From Pedobacter lusitanus (GTDB taxonomy: Bacteria; Bacteroidota; Bacteroidia; Sphingobacteriales; Sphingobacteriaceae): 64,000 nt of DNA. The stretch is from NCBI RefSeq assembly GCF_040026395.1, contig NZ_CP157278.1, positions 3,038,001 to 3,102,000 on the forward strand, given 5' to 3'. The position numbers were made by a program, and so were the translations under genes. Under the pieces are notes generated by a model. That model was not told where the DNA came from, did no database searches, and was given only the letters and a program-made list of their open reading frames with translations. Positions within the stretch are counted from its first letter, which is position 1, and each line of letters begins with the position of its first letter. Below are positions 42,568 through 52,745 of this stretch, in pieces.

Positions 42568-44223
42568 TTAGAAGTTAGGTTTAGCTACATCCCACCATAA
42601 TCTGGTACCGCCATTATCAGGACCACCCAATAACTGGATACCTTTATCTAATTCAGTACTGTTTGTATTACGTTCATTCTGTGGGAATGGCAATCTTCTG
42701 ATCTGAACAGCTGTATTAACTGTACCGCTACTGTTATTCTGAACCACAGGGAATAGTTTTGGATATCCTGTACGACGGAATTCAGACCATGCTTCCTGAC
42801 CTTCAGGGAAAACAGCTATCCATTTCTGGGTAATGATACGTTCTAGTTTTTGCTCATTAGTAGCTCCATTATCCCATTTCACTGTAATAGAAGTTGGCGA
42901 AGGTGCATTATTAACTGCGTTTCTAGGATCCGAATAAGCTGCCGGAACGTTAGTCGCATTGTTAAAATAAGTACTGGCATCACCCAGTCCATACTGCTGG
43001 AATGAAGTGCTGATACCAGATTCATATAAACTCTGAGCACTTCCACCTGCATTAGCCCATCCTCTTAAAGCTGCTTCAGCACGCAGGAAATAAACTTCTG
43101 CTGCAGTCATTAACTGAACAGCACTTGATTTTGAAAACGTAGGCGTACCATCTTTCACATTCAAGCCAGAATAACCGATATAATCATCTTTAGAAGCAAT
43201 ACTGGTACCAATACGGATTCCTTTGTACTGACCCGCTGCCACTTTATCAGTAGCTTTATCAAAATACTTACCTAATCTTGGATCTGCATAACCAGATAAA
43301 TAAGACTCAATAGAAGCATTCATTCTTGTGTCTCCCCAATCCTGAGAGATAAATACCAATGGATTGCTGAATCCTACACCCAGAACTTTAACAGCCATAT
43401 TATCAGCAGCAGTGGTTAACAATCCACCATTTGCAGGGTTCATTGCTTTTTCACCTTCTAACTGAGCTTTTGCAGGATCAACCTTTACCAGACGCAATGC
43501 TAATCTTAAGCGCAGTGAGTTGGCATATTTCAACCAGGTAGCCAGATTTCCATTATAAACCAGATCAAAATCACTAAAGTTGAAAGGGAGTGTCTTACCA
43601 GCAGTAACAAAGTCATTTATTTTTTTCTGCGCATCATCCAGTTCAGTGAAGAAGCTATAATAAATATCCTTTTGACTATCATAAGGATTATTCACTTTTA
43701 AACCAACAGTACTGTAAGGAATAGGACCATAGATATCAGTTATCCTGCTCATAGCAGTCACTTTAATCAGCTGGGATACTGCCCATACTGATGGATAAGT
43801 CTGGTCAATTCCGTTGTTTTTCAACTTTCTTACATTGGCCATTATATTTAAATAACCTACTTTAAAAGCCTCGCCATTCCAGCCCTGAACCATGAAATAA
43901 TTCAGGTTATTATTACCACCGTTAAATGGTGTAGGAGACATGAAGTAACCCGAAAAGTTATCAGCATTTAAATTCTGCTGAACCTGGTAAGAGTTTGGAT
44001 CACCACCACCAGAAAAGTTAACAACAGATCTCTGCTCCATCTGGAAGAAGAATTTCAGGTCGTTATAATCTGAGATTAATTCTTTGTCAGCAATACCTAC
44101 AGGATCTGTATTGATATTTTCAAAGTTTTTTTTGCAGGAGGTGATGGTCAATACGGCCAGACACAGTGCACCCGCCACACGTAATCTGCTTGCCGGAATT
44201 GATATATTGAATTTCGTTTTCAT
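42568..44223 (-). CDS. SusD-like lipoprotein, pair C
   Basis: A 551-residue SusD-like_2-type lipoprotein with Cys30 at the lipobox (LAVLTITSC). The family signature is seen in ITDIYGPIPYSTVGLKVNNP and ITQKWIAVFPEGQEAWSEFR, with VQIRRLPFPQNERNTNS near the end. It lies 35 bp after susC C and forms the ligand-binding lid. Linkage to GH92 suggests mannose-rich glycans as substrate. Confidence 0.93.
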   Translation of the reverse strand: MKTKFNISIPASRLRVAGALCLAVLTITSCKKNFENINTDPVGIADKELISDYNDLKFFFQMEQRSVVNFSGGGDPNSYQVQQNLNADNFSGYFMSPTPFNGGNNNLNYFMVQGWNGEAFKVGYLNIMANVRKLKNNGIDQTYPSVWAVSQLIKVTAMSRITDIYGPIPYSTVGLKVNNPYDSQKDIYYSFFTELDDAQKKINDFVTAGKTLPFNFSDFDLVYNGNLATWLKYANSLRLRLALRLVKVDPAKAQLEGEKAMNPANGGLLTTAADNMAVKVLGVGFSNPLVFISQDWGDTRMNASIESYLSGYADPRLGKYFDKATDKVAAGQYKGIRIGTSIASKDDYIGYSGLNVKDGTPTFSKSSAVQLMTAAEVYFLRAEAALRGWANAGGSAQSLYESGISTSFQQYGLGDASTYFNNATNVPAAYSDPRNAVNNAPSPTSITVKWDNGATNEQKLERIITQKWIAVFPEGQEAWSEFRRTGYPKLFPVVQNNSSGTVNTAVQIRRLPFPQNERNTNSTELDKGIQLLGGPDNGGTRLWWDVAKPNF

Positions 44224-44258
44224 TTTCTTTGTCTTATTATTAAAAGAACAACTGGTTA

Positions 44259-47200
44259 CTAAAAGTTAGCGTTTAGAGAGAAGCCATAATTACGTGTAGC
44301 TGGCGGCATAAAAATATCTACACCAGAAAGCCCGTTTCCTGTTGACATACTCAACTCCGGATCAAATGGAGCTTTCTTATAGATGTAAAACAGATTTCTT
44401 CCAGTCACCGATAACTTCAGATTTTTAATGAAACCTGGTTTCATTGGTATATTATAACCAAAAGACATCTCTCTCATACGTACTACAGTTGCACTGTACA
44501 TGTGCTCACTTGAAATACCTTCTCTGCCACCAACAACACTGTACCATTTCTGCGCATCTACTTTTGAAACAGGATTACCTGCCTGATCTACACCATTCAC
44601 AGAAACGCCACCCTGATCACGTGCAACACCAGTTACTTTGGCAACTCCGTATTGTTCAAGCATAGATTCAGTGATAGACATTACTTTACCACCAAATTTA
44701 CCATCAACCAGGAAGCTTAATGAGAAGTTTTTATAGTTGAAACTATTGCTCCATCCCAGTTGCCATCTTGGATTGGCATTACCCAGGAAAGTATTATTAC
44801 CACCATCTGCTGAAGTAGGTTTTCCATCAATAATCAATACTCTTCCCTGAGCATCACGTTTTAATGAAGTACCATAGATATCACCAAATGATCCGCCTTC
44901 TTTGAATTTAGAAACATAGTTAGCACCCGAAGCACCACTTAAAGTAAACTCAGAGATCTCTGGAGAAAGCGCAAGGATTTTATTTCTGTTCATTGAATAG
45001 TTTAAGCCTGTTTTCCATTTCAGACCATCACCATTCAGTATATCATAACCAACAATTATCTCTATACCTTTATTCTGAACATTTCCGGCATTAAAATAGT
45101 ATTGATTATACAAAGAAGCCTGAGAAGCATCAGCAGTAAAGAACTGATTTTTGGTATTTGTTTTATAGAACGTAAAGTCAAAATTTAAGCGGTTGTTGAA
45201 AAATCTCCACTCCGTACCAACTTCAATAGAGTTAGTACGCTCAGGTTTTAAATCTGCGAAAGAAGATCTGATTGGAGTAGAAATTCCACCACCAGCACCA
45301 AAAGAGTTCATGATGTTAGTTACGTAGTTTGGCACATCATTACCCACCTGCGCATAAGAACCACGGATTTTTGCAAAACTAACCCATTCAGGCAATTTCA
45401 GTTTTTCATTAATGATAAAGTTAATACCTACCGAAGGATAAGTGAAAGGATTACCATTAGTAAAAGCTAAAGCTGATGACCAGTCCGTACGTACAGTTGC
45501 ATCTAAGTTGATCCAGTTATCAAACCCAACACTTGCACTTGCAAAAACCGAACGGATTTGTTTGTGATTATAAGTGTTACCAGAGTTTAAAGGATTTAAT
45601 GCCTTGAAATTCTGAAGAACAAATTTGTTAGGGATATTCAGCCCGTCTTTTCCTGAATTAAAAGTAACACCGTTATCATAAAAATCCTGGATACTTGTAC
45701 CCGCTGTTCCTGTAATTTTAAATCTGTCCAAAGGAAGATTCACATTTGCAATCACATCAGCGTATTGTTGTCTGGAGTTATTATTGGTATAAACATAACT
45801 TCCATTTTTATCTGTCAGGGTTGGTGAAGTACCAGCATAGTTCTTCATATCATAAGTGTCCGTATAAGTATCCATACTTCCACGCGCCTGAAAATCCAAC
45901 CATGTGTTTACTTTATATTTAGCACTTACGCTCAGCATCAGACGATCTCTGCTTAGTTCATTCTGATTTCTGTTATTAATCCACCATGGGTTTTGCTGAA
46001 TGTCTTCTGATAAGAAAGGCCAGTTCTGCGTATTCAGGTTTCTTGCAGGATCAAATTTCTCATATCCTGATTTGTACTGCTGTAAGTCTAATCCTCTCGG
46101 GAATAAATACAGTCCCGTTAAAGGATTAAAATAAAGACCAATCATTGGAGAATTCTTGATCTTCTGTCTGATATAGTTAACGTTTCCGGAAAGTGTCAGT
46201 TTATCATTAAAGAAACTTCCTGTCTCTTTCAGGTTGACGTTATGACGGCTCAACTCATTTCCTGGCTGAATACCAGATGCAGTAGTATTTGCATAAGAGA
46301 AATAAGTCTGTAATTTTTCTGAACCGGCAGACAGGCTGATCGAGTTGGTATAGCTTTGTCCTGTTCTGAAATATGATTTCAGATTATCCTGACCATTTGA
46401 TATAGCAGGGCCCCAGCTCTGTGTAGAGTTTCCTGAAGTCTGGCCATAACCGTTCTGAAATTCAGGTTTGGTTGCTGCCTGATCAAGACTGAAAGTCGAG
46501 TTGAAATTAACTTTCGCTTTTCCTGCCTCACCAGATTTGGTAGTCACGATAATTACACCATTTGCAGCCTGGCTACCATATAATGCCGCTGCCGAACCAC
46601 CTTTCAGTACAGATATACTAGCGATATCCTCTGGATTCAGGTTGGAGATCGGGTCACCACCATCATAAGAACCACTTCCGCCAAAGGCAGAGTTTGGCTG
46701 ATTTGAAGAAGCATCTCCTGTACTTGAAACTTTCTGAGATGAGCTGCTGTTATTCATCGGAACTCCATCAATCACATAAAGTGCCTGATTACTTCCTGAG
46801 GCAGATTTACTACCCCTTAGAATTACTTTTGCAGAACCACCCACACCAGATGAACTGCGGGAAATAGTCAAACCAGCTACTTTACCATTCAGTGAGTTCA
46901 CTAAGTTGGCATCTTTAGATCTGGTTAACTCATCACCAGCAACCTGCTGTGTAGCATAAGTTGTAGAACGGCTGGTTCTTTTAATACCTAAGGCCGTTAC
47001 CACTACAGTATTTAATTCCTGTGTATTAGACTTCAGAACTACGTCCACAGTAGACTGACTGCCAACTGTGATTTCCTGCTTATCATATCCTACATAAGAG
47101 AAAACAAGGATCTCTCCTGCTTTAGCAGTGATACCATACTGCCCTGAAGCGTTGGTTTGCGTAACCAGCTTCGTCCCCTTTACCTGAACCGATACACCCG

Positions 47201-47372
47201 GTAATGTAGTTCCGGTAGCATCACGCACTGTTCCCCTCACCTCATCGGCTGCAGCGAAAGCCGGGACATTCATTAAAGGTGTTAATAGTTTAGGATGATC
47301 TGACTTTACCGTTGCAAAAGCATGCGACGATGCGTAAAGTAGTAAACATGTCAATTGTAATGTTTTTTTCAT
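44259..47372 (-). CDS. SusC/RagA-type TonB-dependent transporter, pair C
   Basis: A 1037-residue outer-membrane receptor with signal peptide (MKKTLQLTCLLLYASSHAFA), regulatory domain (about 43-120; VRGTVRDATGTTLPGVSVQV), plug (about 135-270; ALYVIDGVPMNNSSSSQ and AALYGSQAANGVIIVTTKSG) and a barrel ending YGFSLNANF. There is no STN domain. It is divergent from the ECF sigma gene, with 247 bp between them that must contain both promoters. With GH92 downstream this is a small polysaccharide utilisation locus. Confidence 0.95.
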   Translation of the reverse strand: MKKTLQLTCLLLYASSHAFATVKSDHPKLLTPLMNVPAFAAADEVRGTVRDATGTTLPGVSVQVKGTKLVTQTNASGQYGITAKAGEILVFSYVGYDKQEITVGSQSTVDVVLKSNTQELNTVVVTALGIKRTSRSTTYATQQVAGDELTRSKDANLVNSLNGKVAGLTISRSSSGVGGSAKVILRGSKSASGSNQALYVIDGVPMNNSSSSQKVSSTGDASSNQPNSAFGGSGSYDGGDPISNLNPEDIASISVLKGGSAAALYGSQAANGVIIVTTKSGEAGKAKVNFNSTFSLDQAATKPEFQNGYGQTSGNSTQSWGPAISNGQDNLKSYFRTGQSYTNSISLSAGSEKLQTYFSYANTTASGIQPGNELSRHNVNLKETGSFFNDKLTLSGNVNYIRQKIKNSPMIGLYFNPLTGLYLFPRGLDLQQYKSGYEKFDPARNLNTQNWPFLSEDIQQNPWWINNRNQNELSRDRLMLSVSAKYKVNTWLDFQARGSMDTYTDTYDMKNYAGTSPTLTDKNGSYVYTNNNSRQQYADVIANVNLPLDRFKITGTAGTSIQDFYDNGVTFNSGKDGLNIPNKFVLQNFKALNPLNSGNTYNHKQIRSVFASASVGFDNWINLDATVRTDWSSALAFTNGNPFTYPSVGINFIINEKLKLPEWVSFAKIRGSYAQVGNDVPNYVTNIMNSFGAGGGISTPIRSSFADLKPERTNSIEVGTEWRFFNNRLNFDFTFYKTNTKNQFFTADASQASLYNQYYFNAGNVQNKGIEIIVGYDILNGDGLKWKTGLNYSMNRNKILALSPEISEFTLSGASGANYVSKFKEGGSFGDIYGTSLKRDAQGRVLIIDGKPTSADGGNNTFLGNANPRWQLGWSNSFNYKNFSLSFLVDGKFGGKVMSITESMLEQYGVAKVTGVARDQGGVSVNGVDQAGNPVSKVDAQKWYSVVGGREGISSEHMYSATVVRMREMSFGYNIPMKPGFIKNLKLSVTGRNLFYIYKKAPFDPELSMSTGNGLSGVDIFMPPATRNYGFSLNANF

Positions 47373-47619
47373 TTTTGCTGATTACAGTTAAATATTTTGG
47401 TTAGCTCTTTTGCCTTCAAAAATCCGTGAGGACAAACCCCCGTATCTTCATAAAAAAAATACGCGTTAAGGTAGAGACCCCATTTATATTGAAATTGCCT
47501 ACAAGATTATCACTTTTTATTTAATAAAATCGAATTAGCAAGCGTTTAAAGTATCATAGTTTTATTACTTATATTATTTATCTTGCTGATCTTATAACTA
47601 TTATTAATTCCAAAAGCCC

Positions 47620-48252
47620 TTGAAACCTGACTTATCTTCCTTATGGACAAAGGTTTGCGCAGAAGATGACGTAAAAGCTTTTGAAGCTTTATATTATCTT
47701 TTATTCAACCGGCTTATTAAATTCTGCATTTATTATGTAGGAAAAAAAGAAGTGGCTGAAGAGATTATTTCTGATATTCTGGTCAGATGCTGGGAAAACA
47801 GGAAGGCAGATACGGTAATTCTCAATCTGGAAACCTATCTTTTTACTGCTGTCAGGAATCAGTCTCTGAAATATCTTAAAAAAAACGCAAACATTCATCT
47901 GGTGGAAATTGAATCGTCCAATGAGTTTCAGTTTATGGATCATGCAGATCCTGAAAAAGAACTGGAGAGTAAAGAGTTGCACTATAGATTAGACCAGGCA
48001 ATTGATAAGCTTCCCGCGCAAGCCAGAATCGTATTTAAGCTGATTAAAGAAAACGGGATGAAATACAAAGAGGTGGCAGAAATTCTGGAAATTTCTCCCA
48101 GAACAGTACAAACACAATTATTCAGGGCAATAGATAAATTAAGAGTGAGTCTCAGGGCCTATCACCATATTTATACACAGGGTACCAGTAGCGACAATAC
48201 AACCAATTTAATAGTTTTAATATTTTTTTTACATATTTTTCAATTCTTGTAA
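47620..48252 (+). CDS. ECF RNA polymerase sigma factor (TTG start)
   Basis: A 210-residue sigma-70 family ECF factor, the first gene of the signalling operon. Region 2 lies at about 20-85 (FNRLIKFCIYYVGKKEVAEE, then IISDILVRCWENR). Region 4 lies at about 125-180 (LPAQARIVFKLIKENGMKYK, then EVAEILEISPRTVQTQLFRA). The C-terminal 25 residues are hydrophobic. The start is TTG at 47620 because no in-frame ATG lies before the conserved region. It should activate the susC/susD pair D when the FecR protein releases it. Confidence 0.9.
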   Translation: MKPDLSSLWTKVCAEDDVKAFEALYYLLFNRLIKFCIYYVGKKEVAEEIISDILVRCWENRKADTVILNLETYLFTAVRNQSLKYLKKNANIHLVEIESSNEFQFMDHADPEKELESKELHYRLDQAIDKLPAQARIVFKLIKENGMKYKEVAEILEISPRTVQTQLFRAIDKLRVSLRAYHHIYTQGTSSDNTTNLIVLIFFLHIFQFL

Positions 48253-48304
48253 GCAATTTTAACAAAAAAGGGTACTACTCTATACAAAGTATAAATAATG
48301 TCCA

Positions 48305-49381
48305 ATGACTGATCAAAAATTCACTGAATTACTTAGCGAAAAACTATCGGGTGAAATCTCCGCTGGTGATGATCAGGACTTTATTGCAATGCTTGCTGCA
48401 AATGAAGATTACCGGCGTGAATACGAATCTTTATGTACTTATTTTCAGCAGCAGGATCGTCCTTATGAGAATGCAGACATTATATTCCAGCAAATAAAAA
48501 ACAGAATTAACATTGTTGGTGCTGAACCTAAACCGATTTTCAGCTCAAATAAGCTTTCACGGTCATTCAGCCAATGGTATCGTATTGCAGCTATTTTCAT
48601 TTTCGGACTCTGTACCTTTTTCGCCTATCAGTTTTTCAAAGCAAAAAATGTGGCGGATTCAGGTATGGAAATAGCCTGGAAAAAACAATATACCCGCAGC
48701 AGACAGACTTCTGTGTTAACACTTGCGGACGGTAGCAAAGTCACTTTAAACGCAGAAAGCGAAATTAAATACCCGGTTTCTTTCACGGGCACTAATAGAG
48801 AAGTCTATCTGGATGGTGAAGCCTTTTTCGATGTAGCTAAAGATCATCAGCATCCTTTTATAGTACATACCAGAAATATCAGTATAAAAGTACTCGGAAC
48901 TGCTTTTAATGTAAAATCCTATAAAGATGAACAGGCTACTGAAACCACATTACTGAGAGGAAAAGTAGAAATCACACTCAATAAAAGACCGGAAAAACAC
49001 ATTTTACTGAATCCTGCAGAAAAATTCACCCTGATACATGCTTTGGACAGTACTGCAGAAAAACTTAACGGAGAGATATACAGAATCACCCCGTTAACTT
49101 ATTATAAGGATGATAAAGATGCCATTCTTGAAACCTCATGGATGAACAACAAGCTTCTTTTCAGAAATGAAAGCTTCTCCCTGCTAAGTATGCGTTTATC
49201 CAGATGGTATGGAGTAAATTTCATCTTTAAGTCAGGGAAGCTGAAGGACGATAAGTTTACCGGAGAGTTTGAGAAAGAAAGTTTAACAGAAGCATTAAAA
49301 GCATTACAGTCCATTACCCCATTCGAGTATAAAATACAAGGAAAAACTATCTATATTTACCCTGCAAACTCCTATCGCTAA
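48305..49381 (+). CDS. FecR-family anti-sigma factor
   Basis: A 358-residue inner-membrane anti-sigma regulator. The N-terminal cytoplasmic part (1-90) binds the sigma factor. One membrane helix lies at 92-111 (YRIAAIFIFGLCTFFAYQFF). The periplasmic FecR domain (about 130-230; LTLADGSKVTLNAESEIKYP, then VYLDGEAFFDV) follows, and then a C-terminal DUF4974-like domain (about 275-355; TGEFEKESLTEALKALQSIT). It receives the signal from the STN domain of the downstream SusC. It starts 52 bp after the sigma gene. Confidence 0.93.
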   Translation: MTDQKFTELLSEKLSGEISAGDDQDFIAMLAANEDYRREYESLCTYFQQQDRPYENADIIFQQIKNRINIVGAEPKPIFSSNKLSRSFSQWYRIAAIFIFGLCTFFAYQFFKAKNVADSGMEIAWKKQYTRSRQTSVLTLADGSKVTLNAESEIKYPVSFTGTNREVYLDGEAFFDVAKDHQHPFIVHTRNISIKVLGTAFNVKSYKDEQATETTLLRGKVEITLNKRPEKHILLNPAEKFTLIHALDSTAEKLNGEIYRITPLTYYKDDKDAILETSWMNNKLLFRNESFSLLSMRLSRWYGVNFIFKSGKLKDDKFTGEFEKESLTEALKALQSITPFEYKIQGKTIYIYPANSYR

Positions 49382-49415
49382 AGCGATATGGCTTTCAAAA
49401 GCGTAAATATTATAG

Positions 49416-52400
49416 ATGAGGACCGTAGTCAAACTGCTGATTTTTTTTGCGCTGCAGATTACCCTGAATGCTTATTCACAAACCAGGGTGACATTGGAAT
49501 TAAAATCTGCTGGTTTTGAAAAGGTAATTGATGCCATACAAAACCAGACACCCTATCATTTTATTTATAGTGAAGCGCAGATCCCTTCCAAAAAAATCAC
49601 TATTAAAGTCCGGGATAAAGAGCTCTTTACAGTGCTCAATCAACTTTTAAAAGGAACATCTTTCACCTACAAATTACTGGAAAACAATCTCATTGCAATC
49701 AGACCGTTAACCCAGGATCATTCTGTCAGACTGATTAAAGGAAAAGTAACTGATGAAAACGCTGTACCCATAGCCAGAACATCCGTAAAAGTCAAAGGAA
49801 CCAGACTCAGCACTAAAACGGACAATAATGGTGAATTCTCTATCCCTGCAGCCCCCGATGCTATTCTTGTGCTGAGTCAGGTGGGTTATCAGTACCGTGA
49901 ATTTCCAACAAAGGAAAACACCTGGCTTGATATCGCTATGCATCCGCTGCAAAATGATCTTGAAGAAGTTATGGTAACGGCCCTGAATATTCCAAAGGAA
50001 GAACGTAAAATCGGCTATGCCATATCGGCTATCAGTGGATATTCACTGACCAAAGCAAGAGAATCAAATATAATCAGTGCCCTGGAAGGACAGGTAGCAG
50101 GTTTGAATATCAGCGGCGTAAATGGCGGTCCGGCCTCCTCTGCAAGAATCCTGCTGCGTGGTGCGGCAAGCATGACTGCCGGTTCCCCCCTCTTTGTCGT
50201 TAACGGAGTACCTATAGATAATACCCAGCGCGGAAGTGCCAATGAATACGGAGGTCCGGATTACGGAGACGGAATCAGCAATATCAATCCTGATGATGTA
50301 GAAACAATTACGGTTTTAAAAGGATCTGCAGCTTCAGCACTTTATGGAGCCCGTGCAGCCAACGGCGTAATCCTGATCACGATCAAAAGTGCCCGGAAAA
50401 ACTCAGGCACTGCAATAGAATACAACACCAACCTCTCTTTTGACCAGGCAGTAAACCACACCGATTTTCAGTATATTTATGGACAGGGAACACAAAACCA
50501 GCGACCCGAGACTGTTGCTGCAGCCGTTGCTTCAGGTCTGTACAGCTGGGGAGAGAAACTGGATGGACAGCCTGTCATTCAGTTTGACGGAAATAAGTAT
50601 TCCTATTCGGCAGTAAAGAATAATATTCAGCAGTTCTACAGAACGGCTCCCGCTTTTACCAATACCATTTCGCTAAGTCATGGCGGACAAAACGGAACTA
50701 TACATTTATCAGCCTCCAATCTTAATCAGCAGTCGATTATCCGTAACAGCAGCTTAGACCGCAAAACAGTTAATCTTTATACCACTCATGAGCTTAGCAA
50801 GCAGCTAAGTATAACCTTTAACGGCAACTATATCCGGGAGTACAACAAAAACAGATCCTATCTGAGTGATGGCCCTTTGAATCCTAATTATGGTATTGCC
50901 GCATTAGCTACCAATATTAACCAGGCCACCCTGTCTCCGGGATACAATATAAATACAGGAGCCGAAACACCCTGGAACAATGATGAGTATAAAACCAATC
51001 CATATTTCATACTGAATAAACAGGCAGATTATTCGAGCCGCAACCGTTTTATTTCTTCTGCCTCTGCCAAATATAAATTCAGTGACTGGATCTACTTACA
51101 GGCAAGGCTGGGTTATGATAAAAGTAGTGATTATATATTAAGTGTTATCCCAACAGGAGCCGCCTTTTCAGTGAATGGAGAAGGTGGAATTAATTCGCTG
51201 AAAAAGTCAGACATTTCAGAATTAAACAGTGACCTGTTACTCGCTGCCAACAGGAATATTACCCGGGATCTTAACCTGGATGTTTCTGTAGGGACCAATT
51301 TCCGGAAAAGAAAAGTAGAATCGAACGGACTGATGGGTTCAAGATTTATTATACCCTATTTATATACCCCATCTAATCTGGTTACTGTAATCAACAATAA
51401 TACTTTTGCCAAAATAGTAACAGAATCAGCTTATTACACTGCTGATCTGAATTACAAAAACTATCTGAATCTGTCAGCGACAGGCAGATATGATGTCTAT
51501 TCTACCTTACCCCGGAATAACAGGGGTATATTTGTTCCTGGTGTCTCTGCCAGTTTCGTTTTCTCTGATCTTATCAAATTAAAAGGATTGAATTATGGCA
51601 AGCTAAGGGCCAGTTTTGCAAAAACCAGCGGAGAACCGATACAACCTTATACCACACAAACCTATTATTATACCACCAGTGACGTCAATGGAGTCCCTCT
51701 GGGAAATTTCTCCAGAGATCTCCCCAATTATAATTTAAGACCTTTCACCTTAAATGAATTTGAAACAGGTATTAACTTAAAGCTGTTTCAGAACCGTCTT
51801 TTCTTTGACTTCACCTATTTCCACCGGGTTACCAATAACGAAATTATCAATGCTAAACAATCTGTAACCTCAGGCTTTACTTCGGCCTATGTCAACTTAG
51901 GAAAAACACGTAATTCAGGCATAGAAGTACTCTTACAGGGCATTGTCTCTGACCGTAAAGATTTCAAATGGAGAACAGGTTTAAACATCAGTCATATTAA
52001 CAACCGTTTACTCTCTATTGATGGTTCCAGCAAATATGCATTAGCTGGTACATACAGACCACTGAATGCATATACAGCTATGGTGGTTGGCAAGCCCGTT
52101 ACACAAATCATGGCCTATGACTATTTACGTGATGCCAGTGGAAATATGATCATTGGATCTGATGGAATACCCGTTCGCGGAGAGTTAAAAGCTATGGGAA
52201 ATACGCTGCCTAATGTTTATGGCGGTTTCAGCAATAACTTCTATTATAAAAACTTCAGCCTTTCGATGCTGATCGATTTCAAATACGGAAATAAGATCTT
52301 ATCCGCTACAGAAAACTATTCTTATGTATTCGGACTGAACAAAGCTACGCTGGAAGGCAGAGAGACCGGTATTATTGCCTCCGGGGTACATGCAGATGGC

Positions 52401-52745
52401 AGCATCAATACAACCAGTGTACCGGCATATAATTACTATCCGCAGCTGGCCACCAATATTTCAGCTTTATCGGTGCTGAATGGCAGTTTCATTAAAGTCA
52501 GACAAGTTACCCTTGGTTATACTTTCCCTGCAAACACTTTAAAAAGGACTCCGTTCAGTGCTATTTCAATTGATCTGGTAGCAAGAAATTTATTTACCCT
52601 GGCCAAATACACTAAAAATATTGATCCCGAATCTGAATTCTCTCCTACATTAAGTTATGCCGGAATTGAAGGAGCCTCCTTACCCGCTACCCGGACTTTT
52701 GGTATCAATGTTAATTTTAAATTTCAGCAAAACAAGAAGCCATGA
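49416..52745 (+). CDS. SusC-type transporter with STN signalling domain, pair D
   Basis: A 1109-residue TonB-dependent transducer. The signal peptide ends at NAYSQ. An STN (secretin/TonB N-terminal) domain at about 28-95 (VTLELKSAGFEKVIDAIQNQ) is the part that contacts FecR. The regulatory domain follows (about 108-190), then the plug (about 205-330; LFVVNGVPIDNTQRG and ALYGARAANGVILITIKS) and a barrel ending FGINVNFKF. It is the only one of the five SusC proteins here with an STN domain, consistent with the sigma/FecR genes just upstream. Substrate presence is thus signalled to transcription of its own operon. Confidence 0.95.
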   Translation: MRTVVKLLIFFALQITLNAYSQTRVTLELKSAGFEKVIDAIQNQTPYHFIYSEAQIPSKKITIKVRDKELFTVLNQLLKGTSFTYKLLENNLIAIRPLTQDHSVRLIKGKVTDENAVPIARTSVKVKGTRLSTKTDNNGEFSIPAAPDAILVLSQVGYQYREFPTKENTWLDIAMHPLQNDLEEVMVTALNIPKEERKIGYAISAISGYSLTKARESNIISALEGQVAGLNISGVNGGPASSARILLRGAASMTAGSPLFVVNGVPIDNTQRGSANEYGGPDYGDGISNINPDDVETITVLKGSAASALYGARAANGVILITIKSARKNSGTAIEYNTNLSFDQAVNHTDFQYIYGQGTQNQRPETVAAAVASGLYSWGEKLDGQPVIQFDGNKYSYSAVKNNIQQFYRTAPAFTNTISLSHGGQNGTIHLSASNLNQQSIIRNSSLDRKTVNLYTTHELSKQLSITFNGNYIREYNKNRSYLSDGPLNPNYGIAALATNINQATLSPGYNINTGAETPWNNDEYKTNPYFILNKQADYSSRNRFISSASAKYKFSDWIYLQARLGYDKSSDYILSVIPTGAAFSVNGEGGINSLKKSDISELNSDLLLAANRNITRDLNLDVSVGTNFRKRKVESNGLMGSRFIIPYLYTPSNLVTVINNNTFAKIVTESAYYTADLNYKNYLNLSATGRYDVYSTLPRNNRGIFVPGVSASFVFSDLIKLKGLNYGKLRASFAKTSGEPIQPYTTQTYYYTTSDVNGVPLGNFSRDLPNYNLRPFTLNEFETGINLKLFQNRLFFDFTYFHRVTNNEIINAKQSVTSGFTSAYVNLGKTRNSGIEVLLQGIVSDRKDFKWRTGLNISHINNRLLSIDGSSKYALAGTYRPLNAYTAMVVGKPVTQIMAYDYLRDASGNMIIGSDGIPVRGELKAMGNTLPNVYGGFSNNFYYKNFSLSMLIDFKYGNKILSATENYSYVFGLNKATLEGRETGIIASGVHADGSINTTSVPAYNYYPQLATNISALSVLNGSFIKVRQVTLGYTFPANTLKRTPFSAISIDLVARNLFTLAKYTKNIDPESEFSPTLSYAGIEGASLPATRTFGINVNFKFQQNKKP

